Positions 39,501 to 49,501 of a stretch of 64,000 nt of DNA are shown in pieces (position 1 is the stretch's first letter; each line of letters begins with the position of its first letter). The position numbers and the translations under genes are program-made. The stretch is from Channa striata (Eukaryota > Chordata > Actinopteri > Anabantiformes > Channidae): assembly GCA_033026295.1 (NCBI GenBank), contig CM065182.1, positions 11,408,001 to 11,472,000 on the forward strand, read 5' to 3'. The notes below the pieces were generated by a model. The model did not search any database, was not told the origin of the DNA, and saw only the letters and a list, made by a program, of their open reading frames with translations.

Positions 39501-40362
39501 TCAGAGAACCAGAGATACAGCAGAGCTCAAGGGAAGCGGTTGTGCAGCTGTGTCAAACACAGTGGGCCTCTGCCTCCCTCTTGTGGCCAAACTCAAATAG
39601 ACTTGAAGCAGGGAAATTCAAAAACATGTCAAATACTCCTTAAAGAAATGAAAATCAAAATCCACATCGCAGAGTTACTGTATTACAAATTACTGTAGAG
39701 GAAACAAGACGGTTTTCTTTGAAGTTCTCTGATGCACCTTGTTCCGATGAGTCCCACTCACTGCTGTTCCTTTCTCAGATCTGTTATGGACTTAGAGCCT
39801 GTTGATCCAGATTCGCCGGACATCAAGAGGAGACGAATTCACATGTGCGACTATGAAGGCTGCAAAAAAGTTTACACCAAAAGTTCTCACCTAAAAGCCC
39901 ACAGGAGGATACACACAGGTGAGACCGGCAGTTATTTAGGTAAAAGGAGACGTGAGCAGATCATAGCAGAGTGTTTGTGCAGAGCTCCCCATTGTTCTGA
40001 TCCGTGTGGGCAGTAGCTGAAACACGTCTGTGTTAGTCTTTATCCAGTAAATTACTAAATTGTTTGTTAATCACTTATGTACCAGTCTCCCAAGATTCCT
40101 CTCCTTTCGTTCCTTCTGTTGCCTCCACCCGTCTATTCCTCTCCCATTAACTCCCCTCGTTGTCTCCTGCCTCCCTCCAGGAGAGAAGCCCTACCACTGT
40201 ACCTGGGAGGGCTGCACATGGCGCTTCGCCCGTTCTGATGAGCTGACCCGGCACTTCCGCAAGCACACAGGAATCAAACCTTTCCGCTGCACCGAGTGCG
40301 ACCGCTCCTTCTCCCGGTCCGACCACCTCTCTCTGCACCGCCGCCGCCACGTCATGATGTGA
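20205..40362 (+). CDS. klf8: Kruppel-like factor 8, spliced coding region (5' end missing)
   Basis: Joining 20205-20552, 32534-32797, 32906-33140, 37758-37869, 39779-39918 and 40181-40362 gives one open frame of 426 codons plus stop. All splice phases agree (0/0, 0/0, 0/1, 1/2, 2/1, 1/end) and every intron is GT-AG. KLF8 is a nuclear DNA-binding regulator of GC/CACCC boxes that represses through CtBP. The segment QQILHVIHTIPSV, then IPVVVQSLPVVYTT, then AAITVPLIG, is close to mammalian KLF8 and clearly further from KLF3 and KLF12. The fingers continue as HFRKHTGIKPFRC and end LSLHRRRHVMM, compared with LSLHRRRHDTM in human KLF8. The product would exceed the 359 residues of human KLF8 because of the long charged first exon seen here. 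The initiator Met is not identified; an in-frame ATG at 20505 is an alternative start. It converges with klf5l. Confidence 0.92.
25060..25073 (+). promoter_or_regulatory. RFX X-box-like site 2
   Basis: ATCACCATGGCAAC fits RYYNYYATRRNRAC and lies between two pyrimidine-rich tracts. Sequence on both sides resembles site 1, with AACCG[C/T]GGC after the core. Confidence 0.4.
25233..25271 (+). repeat. (CA)n microsatellite, left arm of a CA/TG pair
   Basis: About 19 CA units. Complementary to the TG array at 25371-25441. Confidence 0.95.
25371..25441 (+). repeat. (TG)n microsatellite, right arm of a CA/TG pair
   Basis: About 35 TG units, 100 bases after a CA array on the same strand; the two can pair. 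Confidence 0.95.
30843..30856 (+). promoter_or_regulatory. RFX X-box-like site 3
   Basis: GTTTCCATGGCAAC is close to the canonical inverted X-box and sits exactly where the plus strand changes from purine-rich to pyrimidine-rich. Confidence 0.45.
31175..31205 (+). repeat. (TTTCC)n pentanucleotide repeat
   Basis: Six TTTCC units followed directly by GAACTGAACCGAACCGAAC, a degenerate GAACC repeat. Confidence 0.9.
31733..31757 (+). repeat. (TG)n microsatellite
   Basis: About 12 TG units within the long klf8 intron. Confidence 0.9.
32534..32797 (+). CDS. klf8: klf8 coding exon with CtBP-binding PVDLS motif
   Basis: The acceptor is CTCTCAAGCAG and the donor is ATG|GTAACC. The exon gives 88 codons in phase 0. 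EPVDLSLNKP (PVDLS at 32645-32659) is the CtBP corepressor-binding motif shared by KLF3, KLF8 and KLF12. LKVKTESP just before it holds another SUMO-consensus VKTE. The rest is Ser/Thr/Pro/Ala-rich linker. The acceptor is a tandem NAGNAG (AAG CAG, 32528-32533), so an extra Gln may be included in some transcripts. Confidence 0.93.
32798..32905 (+). other. klf8 mini-intron (108 bases)
   Basis: Runs from GTAACC to CGCCCTTCTAG. Read-through adds stops, and both flanking exons are in phase 0. Its removal joins the Ala/Ser-rich linker directly to VLSPGS. Confidence 0.9.
32906..33140 (+). CDS. klf8: klf8 coding exon, conserved central regulatory block
   Basis: The acceptor is CGCCCTTCTAG|GTC and the donor is TCTG|GTGAGT; the exon has 235 bases, phase 0 in and phase 1 out. 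It encodes VLSPGSIL, then QQILHVIHTIPSV, then a Lys-containing turn, then IPVVVQSLPVVYTTMP and AAITVPLIGSDGR. This is the most diagnostic KLF8 segment outside the fingers. The hydrophobic repeats lie in the transcription-regulating part of the protein. Confidence 0.95.
33141..37757 (+). other. klf8 intron (4.6 kb)
   Basis: Runs from GTGAGT to CTCTCTGCAG. It contains a (CA)n at 36465-36512 flanked by purine-rich DNA (36001-36360). The long minus-strand open frame over this microsatellite is low-complexity and not supported. Otherwise nothing recognisable. Confidence 0.8.
36465..36512 (+). repeat. (CA)n microsatellite
   Basis: About 18 CA units, then an interrupted CA/CCCA stretch. Confidence 0.95.
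37758..37869 (+). CDS. klf8: klf8 coding exon, acidic/serine segment before the fingers
   Basis: The acceptor is CCTCTCTGCAG|TT and the donor is ACAGG|GTGAGG; the exon has 112 bases, phase 1 in and phase 2 out. It encodes VRIKPGSTSPVEYQSDSDAE followed by ESGS and SLSAQSL, matching the human KLF8 stretch VKVDPTSMSPLEIPSDSEES. The SDSD and ESGS patterns suggest casein-kinase-type phosphorylation sites (inference). Confidence 0.93.
37870..39778 (+). other. klf8 intron (1.9 kb)
   Basis: Runs from GTGAGG to CCTTTCTCAG. It carries interrupted TG repeats at about 38775-38812 and 39120-39182. No other structure recognised. Confidence 0.85.
39779..39918 (+). CDS. klf8: klf8 coding exon, zinc finger 1
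   Basis: The acceptor is CCTTTCTCAG|A and the donor is CACAG|GTGAGA; the exon has 140 bases, phase 2 in and phase 1 out. It encodes SVMDLEPVDPDSPDIKRRR and then a C-x4-C-x12-H-x3-H finger (CDYEGC ... HLKAHRRIH) ending in the linker HTG. The KRRRIH stretch before the finger is the usual KLF nuclear-localisation region. Confidence 0.96.
40181..40362 (+). CDS. klf8: klf8 terminal coding exon, zinc fingers 2 and 3
   Basis: The acceptor is CTCCCTCCAG|GA. Fifty-nine codons precede TGA at 40360-40362. Finger 2 is CTWEGC with x12 and HFRKH (C-x4-C-x12-H-x3-H); finger 3 is CTEC with x12 and HRRRH (C-x2-C-x12-H-x3-H). The base-contacting signatures RSDELTR and RSDHLSL are intact, predicting GC/CACCC-box binding. 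The protein ends HVMM. Confidence 0.97.
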
Positions 40363-41474
40363 ACTCTGACCTCTTCCCTCTCCCCCAAGTCCTCATCGGC
40401 CTCACCCATCAACCAACCTCTTCCCTGCTGATGTCTAACAGGCCCTCACAGCACATGTTGTACCAGAACTCCACCCCCCCTCCCCAAGTCCCCACTGCGT
40501 CCCGCTTCTTCCTGGTTCCCCCCTCTATCAGGATGTTAAGCCCCAGCAGCAGATTCAGAACACGCTGTACCTCCATCCTCCTCGTCTTCAGTCATAGGAA
40601 CATCAGGTGTGTGTGCGCTGTGGAGGTTACAGGATTTTTACATTTTGTGTTATAGCACATCATCATCATCATCATCACCTTCACCACCGTCCACCTAACA
40701 CCTGTCCCACCTAAGAACAACCCCTCCCTCCGATCCTCCAACTCAACCCCTCTTGTTGCTTCACACATTTCCTTGACGGAAAGAGAAGGATGGCCAAAGG
40801 ACGTTCATCCATTCATCCATCCACATATTCATCCATCCATTCTTCACATGCATCCATCCGTGTAAATGGAGACAAGCGCAGGAGTGACGTGTGTATTTGT
40901 ACAGTAAATCTACGAGAGGAATTATAAAAATGGATGTCTCTCCAGCTGCTTTTTAAAAATAATTTAAAAATTCTTCACATCAAGAAGTTATGTGAAACTA
41001 AAACATAATATTGTATGTATTTTTGGAGGCAAAGGTGACTCCCAAAAAAATGACTCAAATTACCTTTTGTCACCACAAGAACTTTTTCCAAGAACTTTTT
41101 TAAGAACTCAAAACCTTACCTTCTTTCCGTGGCTTTGAGGAACCACGAGGAAAACAAACAAATATGATCATAAAGTGTGAAAGAATAGGTAAACAAATCT
41201 GACCAGGCATGTGATGCCAGATTTCGTGAGTTATACTCAGAACTATGGAAATGTCTCAGCTTTGTGTGCAAAGAGTGTTCCTGGGAATAAATATATGTCA
41301 AATCAATTTACTTGCCCAGTCGTCTAAAAATGTGCAAATAGAACCTTTAGTTCCTGGTTCTATTTAAAAAAATGTGGCTAAAACAACCAGCTCTGCGTTG
41401 GATTATTCCAGTTTTAAATGTCACAGCTTTTGGATAAAGATTTTAGTAAACTGCAGTAGGATGTGAAAGTAACT

Positions 41475-41482
41475 CTGTGTGT

Positions 41483-41513
<31 letters not shown>

Positions 41514-41515
41514 GT
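41475..41515 (+). repeat. (TG)n microsatellite in the klf8 3' UTR
   Basis: TG units with one TC interruption; would be a UG repeat in the mRNA. Confidence 0.9.
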
Positions 41516-42493
41516 GTGTTTCACAGCAGCTGAAGTGACATCAAGTACATATATTTCCTCCTGGGCAAACAAGTCTGAGGTGTCTGATGCTAAAAGTAGT
41601 TTATTTTGTCCTAATCACCCCTGCATCCTTCCCCGGGCTCCCACCCCTCCCCCTCCCCTCCCCCCTGGTACATGGAGCTACAAGACTGTGAACTTTATAA
41701 AGATTCATTCGTTTTCAGTGTATCAATCATATTATTGTTGTTTACATGTTCCCCCCCTGCACACACTTTTCTGATTCTTCTTCGATAACAGTATTTGCTT
41801 TTTATGCATCGTTGTTGCTGTTGTTTTATGAATTAATGCCTTCAGTTCTTTCTTTTTTTTTGCCACATTTGGCACTCGTAACAAAATGGCGCCCCTTTTT
41901 TTTAAGGAATGATTTCAGATCCTTTTTGTTGTGTTCTGATGCTGTGAAAAAGACAGAGGAGTCACAAATAGTTTGAGATTACAAGCAAAACGCAGGGAAC
42001 AGGGGAGCTTTTCTGAGTGTGTATGCGTGTTTTTTTTGAGTGTACCGTTCAAGTGTATTTGTGTGTGTTTCCGTGGGCGAATGTGCATGTTTTGAGATAA
42101 ACGCATCAGAATTTAAGACTTTTATGAGTGTGTTCCGGGCACTTGTTGTTCTTTTACCTCTTGCCCGTCGAGCCTTAATAACTGAAGTCAATCTGTAAGG
42201 GCGAAAACAGAACCACTGGCAGAAGACGTTCGGTCCAAAATGAATCGTGGACCCCTAATTGTAATGTTTGTCCATAAGAACCCAGTCTTTGCAGCGCTGA
42301 GCTGTTTTCATTCCTTTCTAAAGGAAAAGGTTGTTCCTCCTTAGTTTCTTATTTTGGACAGAACCAGGAAGCTACACCCCATTGTAACTGGGAAACTGCC
42401 CAGTAATCAGACAAGACCTTTTCTGGGAAAACGTTTGGTCTGGCTTCTCCTCGGAATGCTATATTGTGTAAGTTTCAGGAGGTAATGGCAGGG

Positions 42494-42499
42494 AATAAA
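42494..42499 (+). terminator. Possible proximal klf8 polyadenylation signal
   Basis: AATAAA lies about 2.1 kb after the stop, with TTTTTTAG and GGGCGTGGTTGC downstream. It could give a short 3' UTR that lacks the Pumilio-type elements at 43925-43942. Another AATAAA at 41286-41291 has a weaker downstream context. Confidence 0.35.
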
Positions 42500-43924
42500 C
42501 TGAATCGCTTTTTTAGCACAAAAAAGAGGAGGGCGTGGTTGCTTTATTCAAAAAGTTTTTAAGGATGGCACAAGTGAAAGATCACTTCTCGTATAAGATG
42601 AAGTCCAGGTTAACGTACAATCATATGAGTTTTAATGGATTATATATTGTGGCACTGACGCACGTAACAATACAAAACACATAAAAGCAGCAGAACTGTG
42701 GCTTCAGCATGGCTGCCGGTGCAAAGTCACAGCAAGCAGGTCATCTGCCAGTGGTTCTGGGCGGAACCAGGCACTGTGTCGGGCTGCCAGGGTCCACAGT
42801 GCCTGGGGTTTGAACTACGGGGAAACTAAGCGCTCTCCTCACTAGGATTTCCACAGGGCTGGGGGTCAATTCTCTTTCAAAGTGAGTTTGATTCCATTGT
42901 AAAATTGCCTCAAAAAGCGCATAAATTCTTACAGAGAATCTAATTTTTATGCCTCTTCTCTGAAGTTCTGATGTCTAAAACCTGCTACTATAACCGCACT
43001 GTGCTGATCTATAACCACAAATAGCACATTTTCCAAACTAAACTCTTGGAATAAGATTGACCCCCCCCCACCCCTGCCCTCTAATCCACAGTGTCCATGT
43101 CTCACGTGGGCTGTTTCTCAGCGCCTGATCTGGGCTGAACTTGATTATGCAACATTACGCAGACCTCGCTCCAAGCGCTGTTCTGAACTCAGTCACAGAG
43201 CACTGGCTGGTGGTCGGTACAGCTCACACAAGATGTAGAAAGAAGCTTAAAGGGGGAGGTCAGGAAGTGCCGTGCTGTTGATCATTGAACAAAGCCTCAG
43301 AAAGATTTGTGACTGTGGCCAACAAGTAGACGGGAGCTGAGTGCTGAGTAAGTGATCCGCGGAATGCACTTTTATGATCCCGTTTGATCCCTTATACAAA
43401 CAAAAAGGAGAAAAAAAGGCTTTGGCGATGCTGTCCTATTAGCCATTCAGAGTTGTCGCTGTTGTCATTTCCAAAGCTAGTAGGTGAGAGCAAAACATCA
43501 CACATCCGACTTTTCGTACAGTGATGGCTGAGGTGGACGTGCAGGCCTCCTGTGAGCTGAGTGCATGCCATGAACAGGGCAGATGCTTCTTTGGTCTGCA
43601 CGCTGCAAAAAAATCCCTCGTAGCAAGTGGCTGAATCTAATTTCATTTTGTAACTCGAGACAAACGAGAACTTTAGGAATCTCAACTAAATTCAGCTACT
43701 TATTTAGAGGGAGTTTTTTTTTTTTTGGTTTTTACTTTTTGCGGTGCAGAGTAAGACAATGCTCCTGTTTCTCTTAAGACTCCCCCTCTGCTTCAACTAA
43801 AAAACAAAAAAGTTACTAAGCACATCTTTCTAGAAGAGTATATGCATTTGATTCCAATTTTCTTTCTTTTGTAAACTGTTGATAAAGACATAAAGGAAAA
43901 TTACAAATAATTCAGAGAAATCTA

Positions 43925-43942
43925 TGTACATAAATGTATATA
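43925..43942 (+). promoter_or_regulatory. Tandem Pumilio-response-element-like sites, klf8 3' UTR
   Basis: TGTACATA (43925-43932) and TGTATATA (43935-43942) both match UGUANAUA, with starts 10 bases apart. They are relevant only if the long klf8 3' UTR is used. Confidence 0.4.
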
Positions 43943-45993
43943 ATCAAAATGTGCAGAGTAAATGTAACGGGTGAATTTCTATTTTTAACACTGACTAGAT
44001 AATGTGAAAATTTTTTTTTCTTTCTTCCTCAGTTGGTTTGATTAAAAGTGTTTTATCATGTGTTCATTTTTTTTTTCAAATCTAATAAGACATTTGTTTC
44101 GTAGTTTCTTAAAAAATGGTCCCACTTGTGTTGTGCACACTTGTGTTGCATGGAGAGTAGCCTTTCATGTTTTCTTATAGTGACGTTGGTGAGCATGTCG
44201 GTGTGTTTGAGAAAGTGGGGTTCCCCTAACATTATGACCCAATTGATAAAAAATAATAACTTCACTGAAGAATTTGTCAAAAAAAAAAGATCAATTAGGC
44301 ATCAGTTTATTAAAACAGAGCTTGGTCTGTCTGCATTGGACCAGTAAAAATTTGATATGTTGTGTCACTCAAGTGTTAGGTGTGTTCAGACATTTTCTGG
44401 TTAGGCAAAGTTGAAACTTTTGTTTTCTTGTTTTTTCTTTTTGTACATGAACTTCAGGTTTATTACAGGTCAGTTGAAAGGTTGCAAAGATTGTAGATGC
44501 AAACATAAGCAGCTTGTTCTGTATTACAAGTTATCCACCTTTAGTAACCTACGGAAACCAGCTTTTCTTCAGACAAAAACTCCCAAGTAACATAACGAGC
44601 CTTTTCCCCAGTAGAAATTCAGACAATGAAGGAATAACATTTTATCAAAGAAAACTGAATCTCACACGTGTCACTGCCTAGTAATTACTCTGGTGCCACA
44701 TGTTGAAACTGGCATTTAAATTCAAATTGAATTGTGCTTTTTTGGTGATAATAGATAAAAATTAAATTTTTCCTGTTGTCATTCAGCAACATGTTTTTTT
44801 TTTTCAATCTGTAATCAAATAAGAGTCTTTTATCTGGGTACACATAGGTGTTCACATTTTTCTGCCGAGCATTGCAGTAAATACCCACTTAGGAAAAAAA
44901 CTGCTCCCTGGAGAGACATTAGCTGGTGGGGGCAGCAGGACCTGAGCTCCTCATAGATATTATATAGTTATTTTTTTTTATTAAGGACACAGGCTTCATT
45001 TGATAGACTAGAGAACAGCTTCAAAAGGACCAGTTTGCCTAAATTACAACCCCCTTTCTTGTCCCTCTGTCTCTGAATTTCTGCCTTTTGCCACAGTATG
45101 GTAGAGATGGATGGGATCTTTGTTATAGAGGCTCCCGAATTTTACACACTGAACCTTTTCCAGACGTTTGAGGACAGAATCTTAACTCGAGCTCATTTGC
45201 CGAGTCTGAAGCCTTCTTCCCTCTGTGATAGAGGCAGATATTCTAAAACCTGCAGATTCAGTACTGCTAGACGTAATGTATGCAGGATTTAGTTTTTTCA
45301 TTTTGAGGAAACAACCACTCAAAATCAAAAGCCCCTTCTATCTTCTCTGATCATAGCCTTGGTCATTGTGGAACTAAAAATGCAGCCGAACTGGTATTTT
45401 ACAAACAGAGATGAACACATGTACACACAAAATCAAGGTTAGTCAGTTATCACACCTCAAACATCTCTTGACGACAACCCAGACAACGTCTTCTCGCTGC
45501 ATGTGTTTGCGTTTTTTCCTGCTTCCTGTTGATTTTGTTGCAGTTTGTGCGAACTTGTTTTCCCTGGAATACTTCTACATTTTTCTGTTTCTGTATAAAG
45601 CAGGAATGTTCATCTGTAAACAGAGTTTTGTCCCTGCTGACACCTTAACGGGACAGAGCTCATGTCTGAGGGTGACTTCACCGACTTGTGTCCATCTCTG
45701 TGCGAGTGCCTCGACTCACCACAAATAACTTTCTCTGCAAATCAGAAATTTTAGGTATTTTCTATTGAATGCAGTAACTTATGGGCCAGTACTATATTTA
45801 CTCAGTGCAATGCAGTTATTATAATAATACAATTATTAATAATTTTCTCTTTTTTGTATTTGTACAGAACAAATGTGTAAAGATCAGTGAGGAAAACGTG
45901 AGCTTTTTGATACTGTGACACATGGTGTTTAAAAGTCAGTTTCTCCTTGTACAGTTGTGATTATTTCCCCCTCCCTTTCTTCATCTTTTATAG

Positions 45994-45999
45994 AATAAA
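45994..45999 (+). terminator. Polyadenylation signal, likely distal klf8 site
   Basis: AATAAA is followed within about 50 bases by TGTTTTTGGTGC and TTGGTTTGTCTATGTTTTTT, a typical GU/U-rich downstream element. It is the best plus-strand signal between the klf8 stop and the intergenic zone. Confidence 0.6.
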
Positions 46000-46466
46000 A
46001 AATGTTTTTGGTGCAATTTAATTCTTGGTTTGTCTATGTTTTTTCTTATATTTGGATGATGCTCAAACAGGAAATGACAATAAATAGTGTTAAAAAGGCT
46101 TTACAAATAAATAAAAGCAGAAAAGATTGAGTTATTATGGGAAAGGATTTAGTTTTTTTAAGTACTACTAATGTGTTGAAGAAAAAAATGCTACAATGAC
46201 AAAAACAGTGTGTAATAGTGTGTTTTGCTCATCTGTAGACCTCTATGTATGTGCTCAGAGTGACATTCAGCGTGCTAATCTTCAGGACGGGAACACCAAA
46301 AATCCCCAACAGATGATGCACTTGCATCAGCTCAGGAGGTTTAACCTCAGTCTGTTCCCTGCTCTCCCATCACATGTCACACAGTTCCAGACAGGGTCTC
46401 TGTAGACCCCTCTCAGCCTGGGCACAGCACAGCTGGCTACCTCATGCCGGCACAACAGAGGATAAA

Positions 46467-46482
46467 TACTATATATATAGTA
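46467..46482. repeat. 16-base AT palindrome
   Basis: TACTATATATATAGTA is a perfect palindrome shortly after the predicted klf8 3' end. No function inferred. Confidence 0.8.
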
Positions 46483-47104
46483 CATTCATTCACAGCTGAA
46501 TATGTAACTGTTATTACATGTATATAAGTCATTTATTAAGCAGCCAACTTATCATTTACATCACACCTCCACATGTAACACCTATTTTTTGTATTTGCCA
46601 TATAGTGGTGGAGACCTAGAGAGTCTCTAGAAACCAAAATCAACACACTAGTTGCTTGTCAGAATGTCGGATTCGGACTAAAATATTAAATACTAAAGGT
46701 AATTTGAATTCATCTTCTAGGGCCCATGAGAATCTGTTTAAAATGTTGTGCTACACAGCAGGTAGTTGTTGAGATACTTCCCTCTGGACCAAAGTTGTTC
46801 AAAAGCGTCCTCAAAGACGATTGAATATTAAACAAGATAAGTTTTTGAAATTTAGATTGAAATGAAATATGAATCTAAACGCAATATTGAAAGTAGTAAA
46901 GGTAAATTTCTCTTTTTTTATATTGAGATATCCACTGTCATAAGCTGACGCATAATATTTGCCTTTAAAATGCCTCGTTGCCTGGTGGATCAGAGGAGAT
47001 GACAGAGACGCTGTCATGTGATCTGACTCATTTGTAAGTGGAGCAGTTCACCACATGAGGGCAGGATACACCAGAGGATCAGAGCCGAGCTGGGGGACCC
47101 CACC

Positions 47105-49501
47105 ATGGACGAGGAAGACATGCAAAACATCCAGTCAAAGGAGGAGAGGAAGTGCCAGCTGAGGTAAAGTTCCAGGTGAAAACATCTGTCAGGTCAATAA
47201 TTAACTCAATTAAAATCTGGATTGATCTTGTTAAAAACAACTTACCTCGTCCTTGTGTTAACAGAAAATGAACGTTTATAAAAACCGCCTAAGTTACTGT
47301 GCAATTCAAATAGAAAACACAGATAATCCGACTAGAATAATAAAAAACTTCATGAACAAAGTCATAAAAACCTCTGTGTGTGTGTATGTCTGTGTGTTGC
47401 TTGCCTCATGCAGTCATGATCAAGCCAATCATTAACACACACGACGTCAGTCATCAGATTCATTGGAAACAGACACACAATATAAAAATCCAATGGACCT
47501 AAATTCCATATACAAATCTGGTGCTTTAAAGATTTCAGTTGTGATGTAATCTCTCTGTTTTTTATCTTCCTTGAAGATAAAATACCTAGATAAAACAGCC
47601 ATATCTAGGTTCATTGCAAAAGACTAACTGTGCAATTGTGCAATTGTTAATGACAACGTTCCTTTAGTGTTACGGTGCTTTAGATCAGCTTTACACGACC
47701 ACAAAGCCGTCAAGCGAAGACAAACAATACAATTTTTTAAAGGAGAACTTTTGTCTTTTTCAAAATGAATTCTATTATCCACAATCACCACACAGACGTC
47801 GCAGCCAGACCCCTCCACTCAGATATGGTTGGTCGTCTGCCTGCAGCCTGGACACATCATTGCACTGCACTGCTTCAGCGAGTGACATGTTTCATCATTC
47901 CAAATAATGGCAAGTTATCCTTTAAACTAGATATGAAAGCTATGAAATATGGTTTGATTGCCCTCAACAAAAAGTACTAAGTTCCTTCTGGATTTTCATC
48001 ACTTCTTTAGTGGTTCTTTTTATTTGTTGAAGTGCGTGTGACTGCATGAGCTGCATTGACCAACACTCACTTAGCAGAAACGTTTTATGCAGAACTGGTA
48101 GAACTGGTAGCTCTGTCACTTTTAGTACTGAGCAGGTCGACTCCCAGCACAGAGCAGAACCACAGATCAACAGATTTTCTTTTTTGCTACTCGACTAATA
48201 TGTTTTTAAGAGTCTTTCGTGCTTCCCACCTCTTTATCCACGTATTGCTTTAAATATCAGACAATCCCTTCACTTGCCACAGTTAGAAACTGACTTTCCG
48301 ACTGTCAGGCTGATATACATCTCCCCGATCCCAAGACATATTTTAGGTGGCATTTGGCCAAAGGTAACTCAACTTTGATGTGGATGATAGGGTTTCTTGG
48401 AGGCTGTGTACACTTCTGAGAACTGTAACGTGTCTGACTGTGCTGCTGGTGTGGACAGACAGACGACTTGCACATGTGTTTTGTGCATGACAAGTGATAC
48501 AGACAGGTTGTTGTTACATAATATAATACGACACATATTTTTGTGGATTTGGCGGGTCTTGTCCAAGCAGCTCTTAGCCAAATCACAGAGCCCAGTGAAC
48601 AATACAGCTGATCCCTGCATGTCTGAGTGACAAGCTGTAGTGTGCAGGTGCTGTGGGTTGTTTTGACAGCTATGTTGGCTGATTTCCTTCTTCCAACTTC
48701 TCACATGTCACTTAGGGATGGCACAATGTGTGAACAGTGTTCGTCTGCTCTCATAAATGTGAGCAGTTAAAACAACACTTATGCAGTGATACCAGTTAGG
48801 CCGTGCTGACAAGATCGAGAAGCGGGTCACGTAGGGCTACGCGATGAAAAGAATTCTCACCTTGAGTGCACTTTGTCTGAATATCTGTAAGATCTCCTTG
48901 TCCCAGTTCGTTGTACATATTACTTTTCAAGTTGTCAACAGGCTTCTGCACAAGAAGGAGAATTCTTGTAGATGCCTGAAGAAGCAAACCAAGCAAAAAC
49001 ATCCCAGAAATGTCAAGATGTTTTCTGGCTTTTGTTGAAACAAGTCAGTCTGGACTGTACATGAATCAAGTCTGACGTCCTGGTTTAACGGTTTACCAAT
49101 GAAAGAAAGGGATTTATCGGTGGAAAACTGCGTGCAAACATTATTTAATGTTATGTTGTGTCATTTCTTAGAAGTTAAAACCCTTATGTTTTCTGCCATT
49201 TATAGTTTGAAGCTGCCGGCTCACTTCACCCTCAATCCTCAACCCAAATGCGACATAACATTGCATTTTAATCATTAATAAAAATCATAATTAAATTAGT
49301 TCCTTCTCTCTCTGTGTTAAAGTGTTCAAGTGAGGCTCACCTGATTACCGAGATAAAGACTTTAAAGTGTTGCACAAACTCCAATCCAAAACTGTCGAAC
49401 CGGGGGATCTGAATTTTCTCCACCATCCTTCTCTCTGCACCCACAGGCCACAGAGAATCAACACAGTCATGCCGTGGTGGAACTGGCTAGACAAACAGTA
49501 A
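47105..49501 (+). CDS. Candidate two-exon small protein gene (37 codons), unrecognised
   Basis: Exon 1 is 47105-47163: ATG in a strong Kozak context (CCCCACCATGGAC), open for 19 codons plus two bases, then the donor CTGAG|GTAAAG. A pyrimidine-rich acceptor (CCTTCTCTCTGCACCCACAG) precedes exon 2, 49447-49501, which continues the same phase to TAA. The predicted peptide begins MDEEDMQNIQSKEERKCQLR and ends INTVMPWWNWLDKQ: charged, Glu/Lys-rich at the start, Trp-rich at the end, with no signal peptide or membrane segment. I do not recognise the family. Support is limited to Kozak, splice sites and phase, so chance is possible. It could also be the 5' coding end of a longer gene, or noncoding. 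Confidence 0.3.
47560..47610. other. Two adjacent perfect hairpin-forming inverted repeats
   Basis: TTTTATCTTC-CTT-GAAGATAAAA (47560-47582; 10-base stem, 3-base loop) is followed at once by ACCTAGATA and TATCTAGGT (47584-47610; 9-base stem, 9-base loop). It lies in the intron of the candidate small gene. No known RNA family recognised. Confidence 0.7.

Larger units (their letters stand above)
40363..46015 (+). other. klf8: Predicted klf8 3' UTR
   Basis: No convincing coding exon follows the klf8 stop on the plus strand. The best polyadenylation signal is AATAAA at 45994-45999, followed by GT/T-rich sequence, giving a UTR of about 5.6 kb. A shorter form could end after AATAAA at 42494-42499. 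The stretch holds short (CAT)n and (CATC)n repeats near 40660 and 40806, a (TG)n near 41475-41515, and two adjacent Pumilio-type elements at 43925-43942. The end is inferred, not shown by transcript data. Confidence 0.55.

Noticed and set aside
20205..40362. Assignment of the plus-strand gene to klf12 or klf3
   Set aside because: The QQILHVIHTIPSV and VPLIG blocks and the LSLHRRRH ending match KLF8; KLF12 and KLF3 have different central blocks and end RHMLV.
40147..40412. Minus-strand open frames over the klf8 terminal exon
   Set aside because: Antisense shadows of the zinc-finger codons.
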